Assembly: GCA_031550125.1 (NCBI GenBank)
Contig: JAVBOW010000016.1
Span: 1 to 33,393 of the forward strand
Length of the DNA: 33,393 nt
Source of the DNA: JAVBOW01 sp031550125
Lineage (GTDB): Bacteria; Bacteroidota; Bacteroidia; Bacteroidales; Rikenellaceae
Reading direction: 5' to 3'
Shown in pieces: positions 1 to 7,677 of this stretch (position 1 is the stretch's first letter; every line of letters begins with the position of its first letter). The translations under genes were made by a program, and so were the position numbers. The notes beneath the pieces are model-generated. The model made no database searches and had not been told where the DNA came from. It worked only from the letters and a program-made list of their open reading frames with translations.

Positions 1-290
1 GGGTTCGGGGGGTGTTCTCTTTTTTCCGCGCGGGGTTCCCGGCCGCCCCCCCGCCCCCCCACCCCCCCGGCTCGAAACGTTTTCCGTATCATCGGACGGC
101 TTACCGAACCGCTATGGACGGGCCTGCCGCCGCATTGTTCATATTTTTTACCGCTTGGGATATCCTGTGTTATGGTATTTCACCTATATTTACGCCCTGA
201 ATTTGGATCAGTTCGAAAAACAGGTTGGCGTTAAGATGCGCGATATGCGCGGCCAACATATAATTGAGACTGATCCCTGAATTTTAACCT
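1..290. other. Gene-poor left edge with C-tracts and nested inverted repeats
   Basis: No convincing gene is seen here. Three runs of seven C (46-52, 54-60, 62-68) are separated by single G and A bases. Between 205 and 276 there are three nested inverted repeats: GGATCAGT 205-212 with ACTGATCC 269-276, GTTGGC 224-229 with GCCAAC 252-257, and GCGC 238-241 with GCGC 247-250. The decamer CCCTGAATTT occurs twice, at 195-204 and 275-284. The structure sits just upstream of the LruC lipoprotein gene and could be a leader or the terminator of a gene outside the window. No TAnnTTTG promoter was recognised for that gene. Confidence 0.5.
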
Positions 291-1571
291 ATGCATATTA
301 TGAGTATCTTTAAGATCAAGTCCGCAGTCCTGGCGTCGTTCGCGGCGCTGGCTATGGCAGGTTGCGCCAGGGAAACCGAATATAACGCTCCGGCGAAAAA
401 ATATTACGATTTTTCCACCTCGCACATACACAACCTGAGCGTAAATTACAACCTTCCCGAAGGGTGCGCGGGAGTGCATTTCGAAGTATATGCCGAAGAT
501 CCCGCCTCGACCGAGGGCATAATCCCCATCTTCGCAGCCAACACGACGCCCGACGGCGTTTTCGCCGGAAAGATCAAAGTCCCCTCGTACGCCGACAGGC
601 TCTATTTCACCGTCGAGGGCCAGGACGGCGCGTGCAATGTGGAATCGATGAAATACAATGCGGCCGACGGTTCTATATCGCTCGACGTGCAGGCCGCCCC
701 CGGATCGTATGCGGCCGCCAGCCGCTCGATGTCCGTCCCTGGTCCTTACACCATAACTTACATGGGGCTGGTTGCGTTCGAAGACCTGTGGCCCTGCCAG
801 GGCGACTACGACTTCAACGACGTGGTGGTCAGGTATAGCTGTACGCATTTCTACACGGAGGACAATTTTATCGAAAAAATGGTGCATGAATTCACCCCCG
901 TGCGAAAAGGCGTTGCGCTCCGCGACGGTTTCGGATATGAGATCAACGGGGGGAGGGTACTCACCAGAAGCTCGGAGCTGCTCTACAAGAGGGTTACCGT
1001 GGAAACGTTCGATATGGCCGGAGCGCCCGTGGCCAAGGCCCTGCCCCGCTACCCAAGGACGGCCAAGGGTTTCGAGGAAGGCCAGAACTATCCCGTCGTC
1101 ATGCTTTTCGAAGACGTGGAAGAGGAGGTTGGCGGGCCTCAGTACGACTATGTCGGCGGTCAGCAATACCCCATACTCACCTATCGCGTGACGCTGGAAC
1201 TCAACGGCCCGAGTTATCCGGACTTCTTCGGCTTCCCTCCCTACAACCCCTTCATCGTGGTTGCCGATCCGGGAAGCGTCCCTTCGGATCCGGGAGCGCG
1301 CAACAAGGAGGTACACCTGCCCAACCACGTCCCGACAACCAAGGGTTACAACGACCAGGGCAAATGGTTCGGCCATTACGACGACCGCTCCAACCCCGCC
1401 GCCAAACAGTGGTATGTATCCGACATAAAATTCCCGTTCGCCATAGACATACCCAACACCAGGCTTTATATGCCCCTCGAACGCCAGCGCATAGACAACG
1501 CCTACCCCGAATTCGCCCGCTGGGCCGAGACGGAAGGCGTCGAGAATCCCTACTGGTATTGGTTTTATTAA
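291..1571 (+). CDS. LruC domain-containing lipoprotein (DUF4842-type C-terminus)
   Basis: This is a probable surface or periplasmic lipoprotein of 426 aa. The N-terminus has a short basic stretch, a hydrophobic segment and a lipobox LAMAGC with the modified Cys near residue 25. The motif FEDLWP followed by GDYDFNDVVVRY (about residues 163-183) is the hallmark of the LruC domain family of Bacteroidota. The C-terminal half, with Tyr-Trp-rich terminal residues, fits the associated DUF4842-type domain. Function is unknown; these proteins often sit near fimbria-like or adhesin genes, but none is seen here. Two in-frame ATGs at 291 and 300 are both possible starts, and the second gives a more conventional signal peptide. 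The gene stands alone and is closed by the hairpin at 1601-1631. Confidence 0.85.
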   Translation: MHIMSIFKIKSAVLASFAALAMAGCARETEYNAPAKKYYDFSTSHIHNLSVNYNLPEGCAGVHFEVYAEDPASTEGIIPIFAANTTPDGVFAGKIKVPSYADRLYFTVEGQDGACNVESMKYNAADGSISLDVQAAPGSYAAASRSMSVPGPYTITYMGLVAFEDLWPCQGDYDFNDVVVRYSCTHFYTEDNFIEKMVHEFTPVRKGVALRDGFGYEINGGRVLTRSSELLYKRVTVETFDMAGAPVAKALPRYPRTAKGFEEGQNYPVVMLFEDVEEEVGGPQYDYVGGQQYPILTYRVTLELNGPSYPDFFGFPPYNPFIVVADPGSVPSDPGARNKEVHLPNHVPTTKGYNDQGKWFGHYDDRSNPAAKQWYVSDIKFPFAIDIPNTRLYMPLERQRIDNAYPEFARWAETEGVENPYWYWFY

Positions 1572-1600
1572 CGTATCGCTTTAACGGCCTGAGTCCGGAA

Positions 1601-1631
1601 AGAGCCTGTCGCACGCGACAGGCTCTTTTTT
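1601..1631 (+). terminator. Rho-independent terminator after the LruC gene
   Basis: A perfect 11-bp stem, AGAGCCTGTCG at 1601-1611 and CGACAGGCTCT at 1616-1626, has a 4-nt loop and runs into a string of T. It lies 29 nt after the LruC lipoprotein stop codon. Confidence 0.9.
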
Positions 1632-1677
1632 GCGCAATAAAAAGCGGCTGAGGATAGCCTGTTACGCTATAAAAGCG

Positions 1678-1685
1678 TATATTTG
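1678..1685 (+). promoter_or_regulatory. Bacteroidota-type -7 promoter element (TATATTTG)
   Basis: TATATTTG matches the TAnnTTTG consensus exactly and lies 24 nt before the ATG at 1710. That gives a short leader and supports this ATG over the in-frame TTG at 1683, which would fall inside the promoter. No clear TTTG -33 element is seen. Confidence 0.55.
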
Positions 1686-1709
1686 CTGATCGTTATAAAA
1701 TTTGCGGAT

Positions 1710-2843
1710 ATGGGACGTATTCCTTTCCTTTTGCTTTTCGCACTGCTCCTGGCCTCTTGCGGTCGCGACGCCCGCGTGGGCGGCCATCTGGTCTGCAAGG
1801 GTGGCGACGAAACCATTTTCCTGGAATTGGTCTCGCCGCGCGGGGTCGTAGCGGTGGATTCGGTCGCCACCTCCGACGGGCGTTTCCGTTTCAGAGTGAG
1901 TTTGCCCGGCGGACAGACGTCGGTTTACAACATCCGCTGCGGAGCCAACGCCATCCCGGTCATCTTGTCCGGCGGCGAACGCGTCCGCATCAACGGCGTG
2001 GGCAATGTGGCCCGCAACTATACCGTCTCGGGATCGGCCGAGTCGGAGTTGGTCGGCCGGTTGGCGCTGACGCTCAACAACGGGGCCGCCGTACTCGATT
2101 CGCTCGCCGCCATCTACACCCAGTCGGGACAGGCCGACAGCGTCAGGCAAGCCCTGCTTAAACAATATACCGACGTATATTTCGCCGCCAAGCGCTCCCA
2201 GATACGTTTTATCGCCGGCCATGCCGGGTCTATGGCGGCCCTCTACGCCCTTTACCAGCGTCTGCCCAACGACGCCTCGCTGAGCGGCGACGCGCAGTCC
2301 GACCTTATATATTACCGCATGGTTGCGGATTCTGTGGAGCTGAAATATCCCCGCTCGGACTATCTTGCGGCGCTCAGGGCCGATATCGAGCGCATGACGC
2401 CCAGGGATTTCGCCATCGATTCCTCCAAGGTGTTCGTCCGCAACTATCCCGAGGTGGATATGCCCGACCTTTACGGCAAGCGCGTCAAACTATCGTCGCT
2501 CGAAGGCGGCGTCGTGCTGCTGGATTTCTGGGCCGCCTCGTCGCCCAAGTGCCGCCTTATGAACGCCGAGCTGCGCGAACTGTGGAACGATCTGCACGAC
2601 GCCGGATTCGAAGTTTACCAGGTTGGTGTGGACACGAATAAGCCGCAATGGGTCAATACTGTACTCGAACAGCACGTCCCATGGATCACGGTATGCGATT
2701 TCGAAGGGGCCAATTCGCTGCCCGTCAGAGTATACAATGTAAAGGAAGTGCCGGCAAACTTCCTTATCGACCGCAACGGCAACATCGTGGACAGGAACGT
2801 ATACGGCGACCGGTTGCGCGCCCGAGTAAAACAACTGCTCTGA
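1710..2843 (+). CDS. TlpA/thioredoxin-fold lipoprotein with DUF4369-type N-terminus, SxxC active site
   Basis: This lipoprotein of 377 aa starts at ATG 1710, and the lipobox LLLASC places the lipidated Cys at residue 17. Residues of about 20-115 look like the DUF4369 beta domain often joined to periplasmic thiol-disulfide proteins of Bacteroidota. Residues of about 248-377 form a TlpA-like thioredoxin fold, with DFWAASSPKC at the active-site turn and a cis-Pro region EVPANF. The usual WCxPC is replaced by SSPKC, so the nucleophilic Cys is missing and only the resolving Cys (C281) remains. Ordinary disulfide exchange is therefore unlikely; a monothiol, binding or structural role is possible. 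It is the first gene of an operon and shares one base with the LpxH-like gene that follows. Confidence 0.8.
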   Translation: MGRIPFLLLFALLLASCGRDARVGGHLVCKGGDETIFLELVSPRGVVAVDSVATSDGRFRFRVSLPGGQTSVYNIRCGANAIPVILSGGERVRINGVGNVARNYTVSGSAESELVGRLALTLNNGAAVLDSLAAIYTQSGQADSVRQALLKQYTDVYFAAKRSQIRFIAGHAGSMAALYALYQRLPNDASLSGDAQSDLIYYRMVADSVELKYPRSDYLAALRADIERMTPRDFAIDSSKVFVRNYPEVDMPDLYGKRVKLSSLEGGVVLLDFWAASSPKCRLMNAELRELWNDLHDAGFEVYQVGVDTNKPQWVNTVLEQHVPWITVCDFEGANSLPVRVYNVKEVPANFLIDRNGNIVDRNVYGDRLRARVKQLL

Positions 2844-3583
2844 TGTATTATTTCGCCTCGGATATGCATTTCGGGTCGCCCTACGGCCGCAGCCCGTCCG
2901 TGGAGAGGGAGAGGGAGGTGTGCCGCTGGCTCGACGCCGTATCGGCCGACGCCAGGGCCATATACCTTGTCGGCGACATATTCGATTTTTGGTTCGAATA
3001 TAAGGCGGTAGTACCCAAGGGATTCACTCGCTTTCTCGGGAAGCTGTCCGAACTTTCCGACCGAGGGGTAGAGGTACACCTCTTCATGGGCAACCACGAT
3101 ATGTGGATGTGCGGCTACCTCGAGTCTGAATGCGGCCTGAAGCTGCACCGCGGCGGCGAGACTCTCGAGCTTTACGGCCGTAAAGTGTACGTTTCGCACG
3201 GAGACAAAATTATGGACGGCGCCCGTCTGTCAGACCGCCTGCGCGGGGCCTGCCTGCGATCGTCCACCCTCCGCTGGCTTTTCTCGCGCCTGGTGCATCC
3301 GTCGCTGGCGCTGCGCTTCGGCCACTGGTGGAGCAACCACAGCCGCACGACGAAAGCGCTGCACGTTTTCAGGGGCGAGGACGAGCCGCTGGTGAAGTTC
3401 GCCCGGGGGATGCTCGCCGCGGAGCGGACGGATTATTTCGTCTTCGGCCACATACATTGCGCCGAGGATTTCCCGCTGGCAGGGACTCCGGCCAGGGTGG
3501 TATTCACCGGCGACTGGATCACGGGGGAGGACTACGCCGTGCTGTCGCCCGACGGGAAAATGGAGTTAAAATCGTTTTTATGA
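2843..3583 (+). CDS. lpxH: LpxH-like UDP-2,3-diacylglucosamine diphosphatase
   Basis: This 246-aa calcineurin-like metallophosphoesterase probably hydrolyses UDP-2,3-diacylglucosamine to lipid X and UMP in lipid A synthesis, at the inner face of the cytoplasmic membrane. The metal-site motifs are all present in order: SDMHFG (D7, H9), GDIFDFWFEY (D45), GNHD (N84, H85), SHGD (H119) and FGHIH (H203, H205). The GDxFDFWFEY block is characteristic of LpxH and its Bacteroidota relatives. The start ATG overlaps the preceding TGA by one base, and its stop overlaps the thyA start as ATGA, so translation is probably coupled. Other LpxH-like phosphoesterases occur in this phylum, so the exact substrate is inferred. 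Confidence 0.82.
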   Translation: MYYFASDMHFGSPYGRSPSVEREREVCRWLDAVSADARAIYLVGDIFDFWFEYKAVVPKGFTRFLGKLSELSDRGVEVHLFMGNHDMWMCGYLESECGLKLHRGGETLELYGRKVYVSHGDKIMDGARLSDRLRGACLRSSTLRWLFSRLVHPSLALRFGHWWSNHSRTTKALHVFRGEDEPLVKFARGMLAAERTDYFVFGHIHCAEDFPLAGTPARVVFTGDWITGEDYAVLSPDGKMELKSFL

Positions 3584-4374
3584 AACAATATTTAGACCTT
3601 CTGCAACGCATAAAGAGCGAAGGGACGGAAAAATCCGACCGCACCGGGACGGGGACGCTGAGCGTCTTCGGCCACCAGATGCGCTTCGATCTGTCGGAGG
3701 GCTTTCCCGCGCTTACCACCAAGAAACTGCACCTGCGCTCGATAATCCACGAGCTGCTGTGGTTCCTCAGGGGCGATACCAACATAAAATACCTCAACGA
3801 CCACGGGGTGACGATATGGGACGAGTGGGCCGACGAGAACGGCGATCTGGGCCACGTTTACGGCTACCAGTGGAGAAGCTGGCCCACGCCCTCCGGCGGA
3901 CATATCGACCAGATAGCGCAGGTGGCGGAGTCGCTCAGGAATAATCCCGACTCGCGTCGCCATATAGTGAGCGCATGGAACGTGGCCGAGATAGATTCGA
4001 TGGCCCTGCCGCCTTGCCACGCCCTTTTCCAGTTCTATGTGGCCGGCGGACGCCTCTCGTGCCAGCTTTACCAGCGCAGCGCCGACGTTTTCCTTGGCGT
4101 GCCTTTCAATATAGCCTCCTACGCCCTGCTGACGATGATGATGGCGCGCGTGACGGGCCTCGAGCCGGGCGATTTCGTCCACACGCTGGGCGACGCCCAC
4201 ATCTACCTGAACCATCTGGAGCAGGTGGACACCCAACTCGCCCGCCAGCCCAAAGCGTTGCCGCGTATGGAGATAAATCCCTCCGTAGGGTCTATATTCG
4301 ACTTCAGGTACGAAGATTTCTCGCTGGAAGGATACGATCCCTATCCGGGGATAAAAGCCCCCATAGCCGTATGA
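3580..4374 (+). CDS. thyA: Thymidylate synthase
   Basis: ThyA converts dUMP and 5,10-methylenetetrahydrofolate to dTMP and dihydrofolate in the cytoplasm. The 264-aa length equals that of the E. coli enzyme. Key motifs are SDRTGTGT near the N-terminus, the catalytic Cys in LPPCHALFQF (C146, the same number as in E. coli), YQRSADVFLGVPFNIASYALL, and HIYLNH near the C-terminal third. The start was placed at the ATG that overlaps the LpxH stop (ATGA), because the protein aligns from MKQYLDLLQRI with no missing or extra residues. The 3' end overlaps folA in the same way, which couples dTMP synthesis with recycling of its dihydrofolate product. Confidence 0.97.
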   Translation: MKQYLDLLQRIKSEGTEKSDRTGTGTLSVFGHQMRFDLSEGFPALTTKKLHLRSIIHELLWFLRGDTNIKYLNDHGVTIWDEWADENGDLGHVYGYQWRSWPTPSGGHIDQIAQVAESLRNNPDSRRHIVSAWNVAEIDSMALPPCHALFQFYVAGGRLSCQLYQRSADVFLGVPFNIASYALLTMMMARVTGLEPGDFVHTLGDAHIYLNHLEQVDTQLARQPKALPRMEINPSVGSIFDFRYEDFSLEGYDPYPGIKAPIAV

Positions 4375-4862
4375 TCTCGCTTATAGCCGCCGTAGCCCGC
4401 CACGGCGTCATAGGCGGCGACAACCGTCTGCTGTGGCATATAAAAGAGGATTTGCAGCGCTTCAAGCGCATCACCACAGGTCATCCGGTGGTTATGGGTC
4501 GCCGGACTTTCGAGTCGCTGGGCCGTCCTCTGCCGGGCCGCCTTAACGTGGTGATAACCCGCTGTGCCGATTTCGCACCCGAGGGATGCCGTACGGTCGC
4601 TTCGGTGGAAGAGGCGCTGGCGCTGTTTACGCCGCAGCAGGAGGTCTTTATAATAGGGGGCGAGCAGATCTACCGACAGACGATATCGCAGGCCGACAGG
4701 CTTTATATTACGGAGGTGGACGCCGATTACCGGGGCGACACTTTTTTCCCGGCCATAGATCCCGCCGAATGGCGCGAAACGATGCGCGAAAACCATACGT
4801 GCGGAGAGGTTTTCGCCCATCCGTTCGCATTCGTCGATTACGTACGCGTTGAGCGCCCTTAG
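4371..4862 (+). CDS. folA: Dihydrofolate reductase
   Basis: FolA reduces dihydrofolate to tetrahydrofolate with NADPH and so regenerates the cofactor consumed by ThyA. The protein is 163 aa, typical for bacterial DHFR. Visible landmarks are the N-terminal ISLIAAVARHGVIGGDN, the substrate-binding acidic residue D27 in WHIKEDLQRFK, GHPVVMGRRTFESLGRPLPGR for cofactor binding, and VFIIGGEQIY. The usual Pro before Trp22 is Leu here, a variation also seen in other bacterial DHFRs. Its ATG overlaps the thyA stop by four bases. The stop codon lies only 6 bp from the stop of the convergent DUF2148 gene, leaving no room for a separate terminator. Confidence 0.96.
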   Translation: MISLIAAVARHGVIGGDNRLLWHIKEDLQRFKRITTGHPVVMGRRTFESLGRPLPGRLNVVITRCADFAPEGCRTVASVEEALALFTPQQEVFIIGGEQIYRQTISQADRLYITEVDADYRGDTFFPAIDPAEWRETMRENHTCGEVFAHPFAFVDYVRVERP

Positions 4863-4868
4863 GTCGCG

Positions 4869-5405
4869 CTATTGCTGCGACGGACGGTCGAAGAAGGGAT
4901 TTTTACTGCCGCAGCTCATCAGAATGGCCAGCACTCCTTCGCAGTCCGAGATAAGTCCCAGGCGGCGAGCCGACACCCCTGCCGAATACATCACCCGCGT
5001 GTCCATGCGCAGGTCGGCGGCCACGGATACGGCCGATCCTACGGCTATGCCTATGTCTACGGTGTTGAAATAGCACGGCGCATCGGGGTTGGCGTTTTTC
5101 GCCTCGCATGTGGCGTGGCCGCAATAGCCGCAGTTCAGGCTTTGGGTCTTTTGGCGAGTGCCTATCAGAACCACGGCGTGGGCCGCCTCTACGTTGAGGG
5201 CGTCGCGCAGGAAAAATTTAAGGCCGAATTCGCCGCTCAGCTCCCTCATTTTCGAGGCCAGGCGCGCAAGGTCGTCACCGGTGACCGCCACTATTTCCAG
5301 AAGGTCTACTCCTTTGGCCTTGGGCGCGGTACGCGCCGCGGCCATCATCATCCGTGCGGCGTCCATGACGCTCTGCTGGCGGACTTGCGTTTCGTTGGTT
5401 ATCAT
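4869..5405 (-). CDS. DUF2148 ferredoxin-domain protein
   Basis: This is a cytoplasmic 178-aa protein with a Cys cluster LNCGYCGHATC and a further Cys in DAPCYF, the spacing expected for a 4Fe-4S site in the DUF2148 family. The biochemical role of the family is not established. The N-terminus (QQSVMDAARMMMAAARTAPKA) resembles a nitroreductase-like cofactor-binding start, but the rest does not support calling it a nitroreductase. It is the last gene of the operon, and its ATG overlaps the nfnB stop (ATGA) at 5402-5405, so it is translationally coupled to a redox enzyme. A role in electron transfer or cluster handling around NfnAB is an inference from this context. Confidence 0.82.
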   Translation of the reverse strand: MITNETQVRQQSVMDAARMMMAAARTAPKAKGVDLLEIVAVTGDDLARLASKMRELSGEFGLKFFLRDALNVEAAHAVVLIGTRQKTQSLNCGYCGHATCEAKNANPDAPCYFNTVDIGIAVGSAVSVAADLRMDTRVMYSAGVSARRLGLISDCEGVLAILMSCGSKNPFFDRPSQQ

Positions 5406-6781
5406 AGGGATTTTATATATGCGTCTATGGCCGCCGCCGCTTTGCGACCCGCGCCCATGGCCAGGATGACCGTGGCGGCCCCCGTCACCGCGTCGCCGCC
5501 GGCAAATACGCCGCGGCGCGTACTCTCTCCGTCTTCAGAGGCCACGATGCAGCCCCATCTGTTGGTGTCGAGTCCCTGCGTGGTGGAGGCGATGAGCGGG
5601 TTGGGCGATGTGCCGAGGGCCATGACCACCACGTCGCACTCCACGTCGAATTCCGACCCGGGTATTTCCACCGGCGAACGGCGGCCCGAAGCGTCGGGTT
5701 GGCCCAGCTCCATGCGTATGCAGCGCATGCCGCGCACCCATCCGCGTTCGTCGCCCAATATCTCCACCGGATTGGTGAGCATGTCGAATACTATGCCTTC
5801 CTCCACGGCGTGGTGTACCTCTTCCGTGCGGGCCGGAAGCTCCGCCTGCGAGCGACGGTAGACTATGCGCGCCCCGGCGCCGAGGCGTTTGGCCGTACGT
5901 ACGGCATCCATGGCTACGTTGCCGCCTCCTACCACGGCCACGCGGTCGCCTACGTGTATAGGTGTGTCGTAGTCGTCGCGGTAGGCCTTCATCAGGTTGG
6001 CGCGCGTGAGGAATTCGTTGGCCGACACCACTCCGTTGAGGTTCTCGCCGGGGATGCCCATGAAGCGAGGCAGACCAGCGCCCGAGCCTATGAAAACGGC
6101 CTCGAAACCCTCGCCGAAGAGCGAGTCTACCGTCACAGTGCGGCCCACGATGGTGTCCGTCTCTATTTTTACGCCCAGGCGGCGTACGTTCTCTATCTCG
6201 CGCGCCACGACGCGTTCTTTCGGCAGGCGGAACTCGGGAATGCCGTATTCCAGCACGCCTCCCGGCTTGTGCAGAGCCTCGAATATAGTCACTTCGTAGC
6301 CGGCTTTGGCAAGGTCGGACGCGCAGGCCAGGCCGGCAGGGCCGCTGCCCACCACCGCCACGCGGTGTCCGTTGGATGCGGCCGTTTGGATCGCCTGGGG
6401 ATGGTCTATGGCCCAGTCGCCCACAAAACGCTCCAGCTTGCCTATAGCCACAGGCTCGCCTTTTACGCCGAGGATGCACGCGCCTTCGCACTGCGTCTCC
6501 TGCGGGCATACGCGTCCGCATACGGAGGGCAGCGAGCTGTCGAGCGCTATTATGCGTGCAGCCCCGGCTGCGTCGCCCGAGGCGAGCGCCGAGATGAACT
6601 GCGGTATCTGCACCGAAACGGGGCATTGCTCCACGCAGCGCGGTTTCTTGCAGTTTATGCAGCGCGAAGCTTCCAGGGCCGCCTCGCCGGCGTCATACCC
6701 GTAGCATACCTCTTCGAAATTCGTAGCCCTTATGGCCGGATCTTGTTCGCGCACCGGCACGCGCGGTATCTTGTTCGCCAT
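5402..6781 (-). CDS. nfnB: NfnB-like large subunit (GltA-type NADPH-binding flavoprotein)
   Basis: This 459-aa protein of the glutamate synthase small-subunit family is often annotated gltA. Paired with the adjacent PyrK-like subunit it more likely forms NADH-dependent ferredoxin:NADP+ oxidoreductase (NfnAB), which couples NADH, NADPH and ferredoxin by flavin-based bifurcation. The N-terminal Cys groups CINCKKPRCVEQCP (C41, C44, C49, C53) and CGRVCPQETQCEGAC would carry two 4Fe-4S clusters. GSGPAGLACASDLAKAG is the FAD fold and GGGNVAMDAVRTAKRLG the second dinucleotide fold. The start was set at MANKIPRVPV, 2 nt after the nfnA stop, because the longer reading frame would begin inside nfnA. 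No large glutamate synthase subunit is adjacent. Confidence 0.88.
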   Translation of the reverse strand: MANKIPRVPVREQDPAIRATNFEEVCYGYDAGEAALEASRCINCKKPRCVEQCPVSVQIPQFISALASGDAAGAARIIALDSSLPSVCGRVCPQETQCEGACILGVKGEPVAIGKLERFVGDWAIDHPQAIQTAASNGHRVAVVGSGPAGLACASDLAKAGYEVTIFEALHKPGGVLEYGIPEFRLPKERVVAREIENVRRLGVKIETDTIVGRTVTVDSLFGEGFEAVFIGSGAGLPRFMGIPGENLNGVVSANEFLTRANLMKAYRDDYDTPIHVGDRVAVVGGGNVAMDAVRTAKRLGAGARIVYRRSQAELPARTEEVHHAVEEGIVFDMLTNPVEILGDERGWVRGMRCIRMELGQPDASGRRSPVEIPGSEFDVECDVVVMALGTSPNPLIASTTQGLDTNRWGCIVASEDGESTRRGVFAGGDAVTGAATVILAMGAGRKAAAAIDAYIKSL

Positions 6782-6783
6782 CG

Positions 6784-7668
6784 TTATTTGTCCAATCCTA
6801 TCCTGCAATTATGCCCTGCGGCCTTTTCCGCCTCCATTTTGGCGGCGCGCTCTTCGAGCGTGCGGTACATTCCCTGGCGGCGCATGGCCTCGTCGAAATC
6901 CACCTGGTGGCCGTCGAATTCGGGTCCTTCGACGCACGTGAAGCGCGTACGGCCGCCCACCGTCACGCGGCAAGCCCCGCACATTCCGGTGCCGTCCACC
7001 ATAAGCGTATTGAGGCTTACCGTGGTGGGTATGCCGTAGGGCAGGGTGGCGGCGGCCACGAATTTCATCATTATCATGGGGCCTATGGCTATCACCTCGT
7101 CGTAGCGTTTGCCTCGGTTGTCCAGCAGGTCGCGCATAAGGTCGGTTACCAGGCCTTTGAAGCCTGCACTGCCGTCGTCCGTGGCCACGTACATGTCGCC
7201 CGCCACAGCCTTCATCTCATCCTGCAGGATAAGCATGGACGCCGTTTTGGCTCCCACGATGACGTCCGCCTTAACGCCCCTTTCCGCCAGCCATTTGACC
7301 TGTGGGTAGACGGGGGCCGTTCCCACGCCTCCGGCGATGAAAAGCAGACGCCTGGAGGCAAGCTCTTCCGGCGAGGCGTGTACGAATTCAGAAGGTCGTC
7401 CCAACGGCCCGGCGAAATCGGCCAGGCTGTCGCCCTCGGAGAGGGCGCATATCTTGCGTGTGGAAACCCCTATTGTCTGAGTTACTATCGAAACCCATCC
7501 CTCGTCGGCGTCGTAGTCCGATATGGTGAGCGGGATGCGCTCGCCCCGCTCGTTGACCCTGACTATGACGAACTGTCCCGGAAGCGCTGACGCGGCCACC
7601 CGGGGGGCGTAGACGTTCATCAGGAATATGTTTTCGGCCAACTGCCTCTTCTTTACTATTTCGAACAT
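6784..7668 (-). CDS. nfnA: NfnA-like small subunit (PyrK-type FAD/NAD and 2Fe-2S protein)
   Basis: This 294-aa protein is of the sulfide dehydrogenase/dihydroorotate dehydrogenase electron-transfer subunit family. It has a ferredoxin reductase-like FAD domain (RIPLTISDYD near residues 45-54), an NAD-binding region (FIAGGVGTAPVYPQ) and a C-terminal 2Fe-2S site built around DGTGMCGACRVTVGG and FTCVEGPEFDG. With NfnB immediately downstream it fits the NfnA subunit, which receives electrons from NADH. The other candidate, PyrK, is disfavoured because no pyrD is adjacent. The gap to the DUF1573 gene upstream is only 9 nt, so the four genes are probably co-transcribed. Confidence 0.87.
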   Translation of the reverse strand: MFEIVKKRQLAENIFLMNVYAPRVAASALPGQFVIVRVNERGERIPLTISDYDADEGWVSIVTQTIGVSTRKICALSEGDSLADFAGPLGRPSEFVHASPEELASRRLLFIAGGVGTAPVYPQVKWLAERGVKADVIVGAKTASMLILQDEMKAVAGDMYVATDDGSAGFKGLVTDLMRDLLDNRGKRYDEVIAIGPMIMMKFVAAATLPYGIPTTVSLNTLMVDGTGMCGACRVTVGGRTRFTCVEGPEFDGHQVDFDEAMRRQGMYRTLEERAAKMEAEKAAGHNCRIGLDK

Positions 7669-7677
7669 CGAAGAAAA

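Noticed and set aside
231..1376. Long open frame on the minus strand opposite the LruC lipoprotein
   Set aside because: It is antisense to a gene with a clear lipobox and family motif, and its own product has no recognisable domain; GC-rich coding DNA gives such shadows.
5402..6781. Annotation as glutamate synthase small subunit (gltD)
   Set aside because: No large glutamate synthase subunit is adjacent, while a PyrK-like subunit lies 2 nt upstream, the arrangement of NfnAB.
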